This document shows, piece after piece, positions 1-11,105 of a stretch of DNA of 64,000 nucleotides. A program made the position numbers and the translations under genes. Each line of letters starts with the position of its first letter. Position 1 is the first letter of the stretch. Origin of the DNA: an uncultured Burkholderiales bacterium (lineage in GTDB: Bacteria > Pseudomonadota > Gammaproteobacteria > Burkholderiales > Burkholderiaceae). The stretch covers positions 89,109 through 153,108 of the forward strand of contig CAMLJY010000006.1 in the NCBI GenBank assembly GCA_946480465.1, given 5' to 3'. The notes under the pieces are model-generated. The model worked only from the letters and a program-made list of their open reading frames with translations, did not search any database and was not told where the DNA came from.

Positions 1-2117
1 ATGCCGACCACGTCGGCGCGCGTGATCGAGGCCAGATTCAGGTCCGCTCCCGGCAAACGCCCCTGGACATAAGCCATGAAGTCAGCGGCCGGGCTGTCGT
101 ACACGAGCCGGGTGTCCAGCGCGCCGGCCGGGTTCAGCTGCCCGGCGCCGTAGCCCCAAACGTCGGGGTCGGCGCTGCCATCCGCGTGCCGGAGCGTCGG
201 CGTCGCGCTGGTCATCAGCGCGGACTTGATCGCCGCCGGCGACCAGTCCGGATGCGCCTGCTTCAGCAGCGCCGCCACGCCGGCCACGTGCGGCGCGGCC
301 ATCGAGGTGCCGGAAATCATCGCCACCGCCGGCTGGCCGCGGACGCCGCCGGCGACGATGGCGTCGCGCCCGGCACGGTCGAGCGTGACGTCGGCAAAAG
401 CCGCCAGGATGTCGGTGCCCGGCGCCGCAAGGTCCGGCTTCAGCACGTTCGGGTCGGCCTTGTTCGGCCCGCGCGAGGACGTCGCGGCCACCACCGGCGC
501 CACCCGCCCCGGCACCTGCCGGCCGGGCGTGAACTCGGCCGTCGCACCCGGCAGCGCCGCGTGCGCCAGCACCGCCGCGGCCGCTTCCGCCGGCAGGTGC
601 ACGGTCGGCAGGGCCTGCAGCACGCTGGGCAGGTCGGTCTCGCCGCCGGGCAGGTTCAGCAGCACCATGCCGGCAGCGCCGGCGGCCAGGGCGTTGGCGC
701 CCTTGTCCACCAGCGCATTGCCGCCGCGGCTGCAGACCAGCACCTTGCCGCGCACCTTGGCCGGATCGAGCTGCGGCGCCAGGCCGTCAGCGGCGCCGCG
801 GCATTGCGCCAGGGCGGTCGCGTCCGCGCCCGCTCGGCCGGCTGCAGAGGCGGCCACCAGCGGCCGCGCCGCGAGCCCCGCGGTCTGGAACGAGGCGCCT
901 TCGAACGCCGCGCCGTTGCCCAGCACCACGCGCGCGGCGGTGAATCGGTCGTGCGTGGCGTTGGCGACGGTCGTGAGCCACGGCCCCAGGTGCGCCACCG
1001 TGTTGCCCGGCCCGCCGTTGCCGGCCGACGCGGCGACGAAAACGCCGGCCGCGGCAGCGTTCAGCAGCGCCACCTCGACGCCGTCGAGCACCTCGGTCTG
1101 GCTGCCGACCACCGAGAAGTTCAGGACGTCGACGCCGTCGGCCACGGCCTGCTCGATCGCCGCAATGCTGTCCGAGGGCATGCAGACGCCGGGCCCGCGC
1201 TGGCCGTCCGGCGTGCGCGGGCTGTAGCAGGCTTTGTACGCGGCCACGCGGGCGCGCGGCGCCATGCCGGACAGCCCGGAGACGCCGATGGCCGGCGCCG
1301 CCACCCCGGCATTGCCGCCGGAGGTGCTGAGCGTGTGGCTGCCGTGGCCCTCGGCATCACGCGGCGAGCGGTACTCGGTGTCGTAGGCCACGTTGCCCGA
1401 GGCATCCCAGCCGGCGCTGAACCAGCGCGCGCCGACCAACTTGCGGTTGCACATCGAGGCGCTGAAGCCCTCGCCCGCCTGGCAGATGCCGCGGTAGCGC
1501 CCGGGCGGCAGCGGCTCGTAGACGACCATGCCCGGCTCATGAGCCGGCACCGGACGGCCCTGGGCGTCGACCTTGTCGGAAAAGGACGGGTTCTCGGGCC
1601 ACACGCCGCCATCGACGTGGCCGATCACCACGCCTTCGCCCTGCAGCGCGCGCCCGGCCGCATCGGTGCGCGCCCACACGCCCTGCGGCCCGGCCAGGCC
1701 GAGGAACTGGGGGGTGTAGTGCGTCGCCAACCGGCGCGGCTCGTCCGCGGTGATCGTGCGCACGCCGGGATGCGCGGCCAGCTTCTGCAGTTCGGCGGCG
1801 GACAGGCGCGCGGCGAAGCCATTGAACACCGCGCCATAGCGGTAGTACACCGGCGCCGCCGGCACCGCCCCGGCCACGGCCGCCTGCCGCCCGTTCAGGT
1901 AGCGCAGGTAGGTCTGTACCTCGGCCGCGGTGACGTTGAGCCGCCCCCCGGGTGCCGGGCGCGTGGCGCGCAGGCCCCCCAGGCTGCCGTCATAACTCGC
2001 CGCAGGCGCGTCCACGAGCTGGACCACGTAGTTGCGGCGCGGCGTGCCTTGCGCGACGGCGCTCGCCGCCAGCACCGCCAGGCCGAGGACAACGGCCAGG
2101 GCATGGTGCCGCTTCAT
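1..2117 (-). CDS. Subtilisin-like serine protease (S8), secreted, C-terminus beyond window
   Basis: Secreted serine endopeptidase of the S8 subtilase family. The reading frame starts with ATG at 2117 and runs off the left edge, so about 705 residues are visible. A signal peptide (KRHH, hydrophobic stretch, AVA-Q cleavage) is followed by an I9-type propeptide-like region (YVVQLVDAPAASY) and the catalytic core: Asp169 in GHVDGGVW, His258 in GHGSHTLST, oxyanion Asn in SAGNGGPGN and Ser605 in ISGTSMAAPH. The long stretch between His and Ser contains a protease-associated (PA)-like segment, as in large extracellular subtilases. The start ATG overlaps the stop of the upstream PEP-CTERM gene as ATGA, so the two are probably co-translated. 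Family assignment is firm; substrate is unknown. Confidence 0.93.
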   Translation of the reverse strand, partial: MKRHHALAVVLGLAVLAASAVAQGTPRRNYVVQLVDAPAASYDGSLGGLRATRPAPGGRLNVTAAEVQTYLRYLNGRQAAVAGAVPAAPVYYRYGAVFNGFAARLSAAELQKLAAHPGVRTITADEPRRLATHYTPQFLGLAGPQGVWARTDAAGRALQGEGVVIGHVDGGVWPENPSFSDKVDAQGRPVPAHEPGMVVYEPLPPGRYRGICQAGEGFSASMCNRKLVGARWFSAGWDASGNVAYDTEYRSPRDAEGHGSHTLSTSGGNAGVAAPAIGVSGLSGMAPRARVAAYKACYSPRTPDGQRGPGVCMPSDSIAAIEQAVADGVDVLNFSVVGSQTEVLDGVEVALLNAAAAGVFVAASAGNGGPGNTVAHLGPWLTTVANATHDRFTAARVVLGNGAAFEGASFQTAGLAARPLVAASAAGRAGADATALAQCRGAADGLAPQLDPAKVRGKVLVCSRGGNALVDKGANALAAGAAGMVLLNLPGGETDLPSVLQALPTVHLPAEAAAAVLAHAALPGATAEFTPGRQVPGRVAPVVAATSSRGPNKADPNVLKPDLAAPGTDILAAFADVTLDRAGRDAIVAGGVRGQPAVAMISGTSMAAPHVAGVAALLKQAHPDWSPAAIKSALMTSATPTLRHADGSADPDVWGYGAGQLNPAGALDTRLVYDSPAADFMAYVQGRLPGADLNLASITRADVVG

Positions 2118-2824
2118 GCGGACCGCCCCCGCGGCACGGCGCGGCGGCCCCGCGCGGCGGCCGCCGCCAGGCCCAGCGCCACGACCGCCAGCGCGAGGGA
2201 CGGCGGCTCGGGCACGACCGCGATGTCGTCGATCGCGAACTGGTTCAGGTTCAGGAAGGGCGCCACGCAATCGCCGCCGATGTCGAAGGTGCAGGCGCTG
2301 AAGGTCAGGGACCACAGGTCCAGCCCGGCCAGCCGCCCCAGCGCCGTTCCGCCCAGCAACTGGAAGGCGAAGCGGCCGCCGTCGTCGGCGGGGCCCCAGG
2401 TCGCCTCGATGCGGTAAGCCGCGCCGTCGGTCGCCAGCGCCTCCAGCACCAGCGCGCCCGGGTCCAGACCGGGCACCGCCACGCCACCCAGCGGCGAGAC
2501 GAAACCGTAGGCCAGCGCCGCCAGCCGGAAGGCGCCGCCGCCGTCGCGCGTCATCGTCACCGCGCTGTCGTTGAAGCCGGCGAAGAACTGCGTCGCATTG
2601 CCCTGCGGCGCGTTGCCGAAGAGGCTGAAGCTCTCGGCATCTGCCACGCCGCCGAAATCGCCCGCCTGCGTGAAGCGGAAACCGCCGCTGACGACGTTGT
2701 CGCCATCACCGTGAAAGCCGAGCAGCACGTCGTCGAAGGTGACGACGCCCGCGCGTGCGTCCGGCGCCGCCGCGAGCACCCCTGCGACCGCGCACGCCAG
2801 CGCGGCTCGAGCCACTGTGTCCAT
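2114..2824 (-). CDS. PEP-CTERM sorting domain protein
   Basis: Small exported protein of 236 aa with an N-terminal signal peptide (MDTVARAALACAVAG, ending near DARAG) and a C-terminal PEP-CTERM tail: VPEPPSL, a hydrophobic helix and a basic end with RGRR. Such tails are recognised by exosortase in the inner membrane of exopolysaccharide-producing bacteria. The middle (FDDV, FTQAGDF, FSACTFDIGGDC) resembles the generic beta-rich PEP-CTERM body and gives no enzymatic clue. I chose the ATG at 2824 because it gives a clean signal peptide and has GGAAGG upstream; the open frame extends further but without signal character. The stop overlaps the protease start by ATGA. Confidence 0.85.
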   Translation of the reverse strand: MDTVARAALACAVAGVLAAAPDARAGVVTFDDVLLGFHGDGDNVVSGGFRFTQAGDFGGVADAESFSLFGNAPQGNATQFFAGFNDSAVTMTRDGGGAFRLAALAYGFVSPLGGVAVPGLDPGALVLEALATDGAAYRIEATWGPADDGGRFAFQLLGGTALGRLAGLDLWSLTFSACTFDIGGDCVAPFLNLNQFAIDDIAVVPEPPSLALAVVALGLAAAAARGRRAVPRGRSA

Positions 2825-3087
2825 CGTCCCCACCTTCCGATGCGCCCGTGCGGCGGCTGCCGCCATGCTGCGCCCTACGCTCGTTAGCAAAGAGGGCTGG
2901 CAGTGTGGAGCGAAGGACGTGCCTGCTCAGGCCGGAGTGGTTACAAGAAGAACGCGCGGCCCCGCGGGTCCGGCGGCAGCGGGGCAGGCACCTTGCCTGC
3001 GCCGCCGGCAGTGACACCTTCCGGGCCGGCAACCGGCGGGCGGCACGCCGCCTGCGGGCCGGCGCGGATCAGGCCGGCCGAGGAGGA

Positions 3088-5832
<2,745 letters not shown>

Positions 5833-6109
5833 GCGGGGTGCGGGGCCAGTGGATGGAGGCGTCCTGGAGCCGGGCGCCCGACCCCGCTGCATGCGGGCCG
5901 ACGGGGAGGCGGCTTGGACCGCGAAGTTCGGGTCGCTTGCGGCGAACGTTGGCGGATCAGTCCGGACGGACCCGCCGGCCCGCCGCCGACGGCACGCTGC
6001 GCTTTCGGCGTGGCGCACCGGTCGTTCGCGACCAGATGGGGCCAGTTGGGGCCGCTCGGGCAACCTGCAAGCCCGCGCGCCGCAAAGTCGTCGAGTCTAT
6101 CACCGGGGG

Positions 6110-7060
6110 TCAGCGCGCCCGGGCCAGCTGAGGGCCGTCCGCCGCGGCGGCGAGGAAGCGCGCCGGATCCTGGGGCGCCCCCTCCACCAGCACCTCGAAA
6201 TGCAGGTGCGGGCCCGTCGAACGCCCGGTGCTGCCGACCTCGCCCACGCGCTGGCCGCGGCGCACCAGGTCGCCCGCGCGCACGTGCAGCTTCGACAGGT
6301 GCGCGTAGCGCGTCACCAGACCCCGGCCGTGGTCGATCTCCAGCTGCTGGCCGTATTGCGCATGCCACTCCGCCGCCAGGACGACCCCACCGGCGGCGGC
6401 GACCACCGGGCTGCCGGTGTCGGCCGGGAAGTCCAGCCCGGCATGCAGCGCGGGGCGTCCAGTGATGGGATCGGAGCGCACGCCGAACCCGGAGCCCACC
6501 GGCCCGTCCACCGGCGCCACGCTGGGCACCAGCAGGCGCTGCAGGCGCGACTCCAGCAGGCGCGACTCGACCAGGGTGAGCAGGTCGGTGCCCAGCTCGG
6601 TGCGCTCGTCCAGCTGCAGCAGCAGCTCGTTCAGGTGGTCGACGGCCGGCAGGCCCACCGGCAGGTAGGGCCCGCCCTCGCCGCCGCGGGTCGGCGCGGC
6701 TTTGGGTGCCGGCTTCAGGCCGCCGTGGTCGACGCCCGCGAGCCCGGACACCCGGTCGCCCAGCGCCTCCATCCGGACCAGCTTGGCCTGCATTTCGCCC
6801 AGGCGCTGCGCCATCGCATCCAGGCTGGCGCGCACGTGGCGCTCGCGCTGGGCCAGCTCGGCGTGCACGATCGGCCGCACCAGATGGCTGACCACTGGCC
6901 AGCCGTCGCGCACTGCCTTCAGGAACACGAAGTGGTAGACCGTGCCCGACAGCAGCACCATCAGCCCGGTGAGCGCCGCCAGCGCCGCCAGCAGTTGCAG
7001 CCGGCTGAACTGCAGCACGCGCGTGCGGGCCACCGTGCCGTGGGTGATCATGATCTGCAT
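6110..7060 (-). CDS. Membrane-anchored M23 (LytM-type) peptidase
   Basis: Putative murein endopeptidase or endopeptidase-like cell-wall factor of 316 aa. It has one N-terminal transmembrane segment (roughly residues 20-45, LLAALAALTGLMVLLSGTVY), a helical region with coiled-coil character, and a C-terminal M23 domain. The zinc ligands are present: His and Asp in LHAGLDFPA and the HxH in PHLHFEV, so the domain looks catalytically competent. I start at 7060 (MQIMITHGT); MITHGT at 7051 is an equally good alternative. The gene lies upstream of secA and is divergent from the DciA-like gene. Confidence 0.9.
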   Translation of the reverse strand: MQIMITHGTVARTRVLQFSRLQLLAALAALTGLMVLLSGTVYHFVFLKAVRDGWPVVSHLVRPIVHAELAQRERHVRASLDAMAQRLGEMQAKLVRMEALGDRVSGLAGVDHGGLKPAPKAAPTRGGEGGPYLPVGLPAVDHLNELLLQLDERTELGTDLLTLVESRLLESRLQRLLVPSVAPVDGPVGSGFGVRSDPITGRPALHAGLDFPADTGSPVVAAAGGVVLAAEWHAQYGQQLEIDHGRGLVTRYAHLSKLHVRAGDLVRRGQRVGEVGSTGRSTGPHLHFEVLVEGAPQDPARFLAAAADGPQLARAR

Positions 7061-7200
7061 CAGGGATCGGCCGCGCGGGCCGCGGGACGCAAAGGCCGGC
7101 GAGGCTACGCCAAAGCCCTCCCCCGGGCAACCCGGGCCAACGCGGGGCGGGCGCGGCCGGCCGGGATGCCCCCCGCTCGAGCCGACCCTACACTGCCGCG

Positions 7201-7512
7201 ATGCCCGCGCCGCCGCCCCGTCCGTCGACCCCGATCGAGGCCGCGCTGGCGTCCTGCGACGCCTTGACGCGCCTGTCGGACCGCCTGCGCCGTTCCAACG
7301 CCTGCTTCGCGCAGATCGCGCCGCTGCTGCCCGGCCCGCTGCGCGCGCAGGTGCGGCCGGGCCCGATCGACGACGAAGGCTGGGCGCTGCTGGTGCCGCA
7401 TGCCGCCGCGGCGGCCAAGCTGCGGCAGCTGCTGCCGGTGCTGACGGCCCGGCTGCAGGCCGCCGGTGCCGGCCCGGTGGCAATCCGGGTCCGCATCCTG
7501 CCCGATCGCTGA
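7201..7512 (+). CDS. DUF721/DciA-like protein
   Basis: A 103-aa protein with the DUF721 pattern: an N-terminal helix with LxRLSDRLRRSN, then VRPGPIDDEGWALLVPHAAAAAKLRQLLP. DUF721 proteins include DciA, the replicative-helicase loader of most bacteria that lack DnaC. This one is short for DciA and the C-terminal half is the better match. Position supports the call: in many betaproteobacteria a DUF721 gene lies divergent from the M23-secA pair, as here. Function in helicase loading is inferred. Confidence 0.72.
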   Translation: MPAPPPRPSTPIEAALASCDALTRLSDRLRRSNACFAQIAPLLPGPLRAQVRPGPIDDEGWALLVPHAAAAAKLRQLLPVLTARLQAAGAGPVAIRVRILPDR

Positions 7513-7609
7513 CCGGTCAATTGACAAGTTAGGGGGGAGGGCCTCCGGAGACGGCAACATCCCGCTATCGTCGCGGGCCAGCCCCGCCCTCCGCCCCGAC
7601 GCGACCCCG

Positions 7610-8737
7610 ATGAGCCTGTCGATGTCCCTGCCGAGCGGCCCCGCCGCGCTCGCCGACCGGCCCGAGGCCGACACCGCCGGCAGCGACGCCTCCTGGCGCC
7701 GCTGGGCCGACGCGATGCCCGACATCTGCCTGTGGCTCGACCCCCACAGCGGCCGCATCATCGACTGCAACCGCGCGATGTTCGGCACCCTGGGCTACAC
7801 GCGCAGCGAGGTCTGCGGCTGGCCGCTGCACGCCTTCGCCGAAGCGCGCAACCTCGAACTCGCCGCCGGCACCTGGCAGCAGCTGGCCCGCGGAGGCGTC
7901 CTGCGCGATGCCGACTGCACCGTGCGGGCGCGCAACGGCTTCGAGCTGGCGATCAGCGCCAGCAGCCATCCGGTCACCGACGCCGATGGCCGCGTGATCG
8001 CCGCGCTGGTGATCTGGCGCGACATCACCGGGCGCCGCAAGCGCGAACAAGCGCTGCAGGCCCGCAAGCGCCAGCTCAAGAGCCTGGCCTACGAGCTGGT
8101 CGCCACCGACTCGCGCGAGGCCGCGCGCAGCGGCCAGCGCCTGCAGAACGAGGTGGTCGCCCTGCTGGCTCGCGCGCAGACGCGCATGCGCCAGCTCGGC
8201 AAACCCGGCGGCGCCACGCTGGGCGAGATCGAAGACCTGCTGAGCCGCGCCACCATCGCGGCGCGCACCGAGGCCGCGCAGCTCAGCGCCAGCGATCCGG
8301 GCGACGACACGCTGCAGGGCGCCATCGAACGCCTGGCCCGCGCGGTGACGCGAGAGGGGCCGCTGGTGGCGCGCGTCGAAGGGGAGCTGCCGCCCACGCT
8401 GGAACTGCCGCAGCCGATGCGCGCCGTGCTGATGCGGGTGCTGCAGGAGCTGGTGCTGAACGCACGCCGCCATGCACAGGCCCGCCAGCTGTGGATCCGC
8501 CTGCAGCTGGAGGACGACCGCCTCGCGATCGCCGTCGGCGACGACGGCATCGGCTTCGACGTCGCCCGGCTGCCGGCCTCCACCGATGCCGATGGCGGTT
8601 CCGGGCTCTATTCCGCCGAGGCGCGCATGCAGGCCATCGGCGGACGCCTGGTGCTGCAGTCGCGGCCCGGGCGCGGCACGCGCGCGGTGGCCACCGTGCC
8701 GGTCGTCGCCGAGCCACCGCCGACCACGGTCAGCTGA
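7610..8737 (+). CDS. PAS-domain sensor kinase-like protein, phospho-acceptor His missing
   Basis: A soluble 375-aa two-component sensor-like protein. Residues about 30-150 form a PAS domain (ICLWLDPHSGRIIDCNRAMF, ending in DITGRRKREQAL). A helical dimerisation region follows, then a C-terminal HATPase_c domain with N-box ELVLNARRHA, G1 VGDDGIGFD and G2 GSGLYSAEAR. In HisKA_3 kinases the dimerisation helix carries ELHDE; here the matching segment reads RLQNEVVALL, so the His is replaced by Gln. ATP binding should remain but classical His autophosphorylation should not. No response regulator is adjacent. The start at 7610 (MSLSMSLPSG) is preferred over 7466, which lies inside the DUF721 gene. 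Confidence 0.82.
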   Translation: MSLSMSLPSGPAALADRPEADTAGSDASWRRWADAMPDICLWLDPHSGRIIDCNRAMFGTLGYTRSEVCGWPLHAFAEARNLELAAGTWQQLARGGVLRDADCTVRARNGFELAISASSHPVTDADGRVIAALVIWRDITGRRKREQALQARKRQLKSLAYELVATDSREAARSGQRLQNEVVALLARAQTRMRQLGKPGGATLGEIEDLLSRATIAARTEAAQLSASDPGDDTLQGAIERLARAVTREGPLVARVEGELPPTLELPQPMRAVLMRVLQELVLNARRHAQARQLWIRLQLEDDRLAIAVGDDGIGFDVARLPASTDADGGSGLYSAEARMQAIGGRLVLQSRPGRGTRAVATVPVVAEPPPTTVS

Positions 8738-8831
8738 CGGCCGTGGCCGGCACCGCCGGACGCCCGGCCCGCTGCTACGATCGCTGCGCCTCCCGCCGCC
8801 CTGGGCGCGGCAGCCGACAAGGGGCTGCACC

Positions 8832-9803
8832 ATGACCACCTGGACCCTCTTCAAGCCGCTCGACCTGGCGCGCTTCGACCTCTGGCGCGGCCGGGGCGAT
8901 GCCGAGGCCACCCTCGCCACCTCCAGCCAGTACCGCCTGAGCAACGGCCAGCAGACCCTCAGCCTGGGCGGCCGCGGCCTGCTGTACCACGACGGCGAGC
9001 TGCTGCCCTTCGGCGACATCTTCCGCATCGACCTGTTCGACGCGCTCGACCAGGCGCTGCAGGTGCTGGACATCGCGTGGGACCTGCTGCACGTCCTGTC
9101 GTACTACAACCCGCTCACCGACCGCTGGGACCTCGAAGGCCTGCGCGACTACCTGTTCGAGGAAGCCGACTGGTTCGACGGCTCCGAAGGCGACGACAGC
9201 CTGCAGGGCTTCGGCGGCGACGACGTGCTGAAGGGCGATGGCGGCATCGACAGCGCCCACTACCGCGGCGCCCGCAGCGACTACCAACTCACCCGCGCCG
9301 AGGGCGGGTGGCACGTCGGCGATCGCCAGGGCGGCCGCGATGGCACCGATCGGCTCGAAGGCATCGAGCGGCTGCGGTTCAACGATGGCGCGGTCGCGCT
9401 CGACCTCGACGGCCATGCCGGCACCGTGGCCCGGCTGGTCGCGGCGCTGTTCGGTCCGTCGGCGCTCGCGCGCGCCGACCTGATGGGGATCGGCCTCGGG
9501 CTGCTGGACGATGGCATGGCCGCCGACCAGCTGGCCTCGCTGGCCGCCGCCAGCGGCCATTTCTCCGCACTGGCCGGCTCACATGCGGACGCGGACTTCG
9601 TGCGGCAGGTCTACCGCAACGTGACGGGCGCCGAGGCCGATGCCAGCGCGGTGGCGTACTACACCGGGCTGCTCGCCAGCGGCGAGCAGACGCAGGGCAC
9701 GCTGGCGCTGTGGGCCAGCCAGACCGACCTGGTCGCGCAGCGCATCGACCTGGTCGGCCTGGCGGACAGCGGCATCGCCTACGACATCGACGCCGCGGGC
9801 TGA
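8832..9803 (+). CDS. RTX/DUF4214-type secreted protein
   Basis: A 323-aa acidic protein without signal peptide. Residues about 115-140 hold RTX-like calcium-binding repeats (GSEGDDSLQGFGGDD, LKGDGGIDSAHY). They are followed by a segment found in many type I-secreted proteins (LEGIERLRFNDGAVALDLDG) and a helical DUF4214-like C-terminus (FVRQVYRNVTGAEADA, LALWASQTDLV). Such proteins are exported by type I secretion and often act at the cell surface. The same C-terminal module ends the adhesin at 17726-20053 inside the element. The gene is convergent with the esterase gene, with 15 bp between stops. Confidence 0.8.
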   Translation: MTTWTLFKPLDLARFDLWRGRGDAEATLATSSQYRLSNGQQTLSLGGRGLLYHDGELLPFGDIFRIDLFDALDQALQVLDIAWDLLHVLSYYNPLTDRWDLEGLRDYLFEEADWFDGSEGDDSLQGFGGDDVLKGDGGIDSAHYRGARSDYQLTRAEGGWHVGDRQGGRDGTDRLEGIERLRFNDGAVALDLDGHAGTVARLVAALFGPSALARADLMGIGLGLLDDGMAADQLASLAAASGHFSALAGSHADADFVRQVYRNVTGAEADASAVAYYTGLLASGEQTQGTLALWASQTDLVAQRIDLVGLADSGIAYDIDAAG

Positions 9804-9818
9804 TTCAGGCCGGCGTCA

Positions 9819-10799
9819 TCACAAGTTCGCGGCCCGGACGCCGCGGCGTACGGCATGGCGGCGCGCCAGTCCCAACGCGGCCAGGGCCAGCAGCGCGATG
9901 CCCAGCGACGCCGGCTCCGGCACTGCCTGCAGCATCACCTCGCCGAGGTAGCGGTGCGCCACGGCGCCAGGGTGGATGCGGTCCCAATACAGGTACTCGT
10001 CGGGCGTGCCGCACTGCGTTCCGGCCACGCCCACGAAGCCGCTGAAGCAAGCACCGGTGACGTTGCCGAGGCCGTGGGCGCCGGGATGGTCGATTAGCTC
10101 GTGCTGCGCGGCGAAGATGTCGACGAAGACCATGTCCGCCCCGGGCAGCACCACCTCCAGCGCGCCGAGCGCTGCCATCAAGTTGGCATTGAAGAACGCG
10201 GACAGCCCCGTCAACCCATCCGACGCGCCCGAGGCGAGGCCGCCCGGCGTCGCACCGAGGTCCGCCAGGCCGGGCACCATGAAGTGCCGCGCCCCCAGGC
10301 CGTAGAGCACCTGGATGGCCGACACGAGGTTGCTGATTGCGGACGCCGCGACCTCGCCGGTGAAGCCCTCGTACTGGAAGTCATTGGCGCCGCCCCAGAT
10401 GAAGTACAGCGCGTCGGCGTCGGCGCTGCCGCCGCCCAGCGCATCCTGGAAGAAGCCGACCTGCGACCAGATGCCGGTCATCTCCAGCGGCGTCCCGGCC
10501 AGCGCGCCATTGGCCAGGCCGGTCTTCGCGCCTCCGTAGGCATGGTTCACCAGGCTGGCGCCCAGCCCATCGGCCAGGTGCTCCACGGCCACGCGGCCGT
10601 TCGAGAAGCGGCCTTCGAAATAGTCACCCGGCTGCGGTGCGGTACCGCCGGTGGCGGCGAAGACATTGCCGGTGTCCGACAGACTGTCACCGAACGCGTA
10701 GACCGTGGTGTAGCCGGCGCGCGCCGAAGGGCTGGCGCCCAGCGCCAGGACGAGCAAGAACAGTGCGGCCACCCAGTGGCCGATGCAGCGATGTGCCAT
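9819..10799 (-). CDS. GDSL/SGNH-family esterase with PEP-CTERM tail
   Basis: Exported lipase/esterase-like hydrolase of 326 aa. It has a signal peptide ending near SARAG, the GDSL block FGDSLSDTGN with nucleophile Ser39, the block III Asn in WGGANDF, and the Asp273/His276 pair in WDRIHPG. The C-terminus is a PEP-CTERM tail: VPEPASLG, hydrophobic helix, then RRHAVRRG. It is therefore expected to be exosortase-processed and to act outside the inner membrane. The ATG at 10799 has a strong Shine-Dalgarno (GGAAGGAG). The natural substrate cannot be read from the sequence. Confidence 0.92.
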   Translation of the reverse strand: MAHRCIGHWVAALFLLVLALGASPSARAGYTTVYAFGDSLSDTGNVFAATGGTAPQPGDYFEGRFSNGRVAVEHLADGLGASLVNHAYGGAKTGLANGALAGTPLEMTGIWSQVGFFQDALGGGSADADALYFIWGGANDFQYEGFTGEVAASAISNLVSAIQVLYGLGARHFMVPGLADLGATPGGLASGASDGLTGLSAFFNANLMAALGALEVVLPGADMVFVDIFAAQHELIDHPGAHGLGNVTGACFSGFVGVAGTQCGTPDEYLYWDRIHPGAVAHRYLGEVMLQAVPEPASLGIALLALAALGLARRHAVRRGVRAANL

Positions 10800-10919
10800 G
10801 GAACTCCTTCCCTCTCCGGCCACACGGCCGGCGGGGCCGGATTCTAGGCAGGGAAATGAGCGGCAGCCGGTACTTTCGGCCACTGCCGACAGTCATCGGC
10901 AGAGGGGGCCGCCAAGGCG

Positions 10920-10968
10920 TGGTGCCGGCTTTCGGAATCGAACCGAAGACCTTCCGCTTACAAGGCGG
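10920..10968 (-). repeat. att repeat, left (displaced 3' end of tRNA-Thr)
   Basis: Forty-nine bases identical to 40182-40230. They cover the encoded CCA end through the anticodon stem of tRNA-Thr. The sequence beyond it does not continue into a tRNA 5' half, so it is an attachment-site remnant and not a functional tRNA. Confidence 0.95.
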
Positions 10969-11056
10969 ACCGCTTGGCATCCGAAGATGTCCGCAGACAT
11001 CCGCAACTCACTGATTTCACAGGCGAACGAGTTCGGTAGCGTCCTTGCTGGTCCGC

Positions 11057-11093
11057 TGGTATCCGGCTAGAGTGGTATCCGACGTGGTATCCG
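11057..11093 (+). repeat. Arm-type integrase-binding repeats, left (3 x TGGTATCCG)
   Basis: Three direct copies of TGGTATCCG at 11057, 11073 and 11085, between the left att repeat and the integrase start. Another exact copy and a one-off variant lie just inside the right end (40103, 40115). Position and repetition at both ends fit arm-type sites of a tyrosine integrase, and could also let integrase repress its own promoter. This is inference from pattern. Confidence 0.6.
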
Positions 11094-11105
11094 GACCATC
11101 CCAGG

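Noticed and set aside
186..2417. Long plus-strand open frames across 186-2417
   Set aside because: They are antisense to the subtilase and PEP-CTERM genes, both with clear motifs; the antisense product is Arg-rich and unlike any family.
10920..10968. A second tRNA-Thr gene at the left end
   Set aside because: Only the 3' half is present; the sequence beyond the anticodon stem cannot form the D-arm or acceptor 5' strand, so it is an att remnant.
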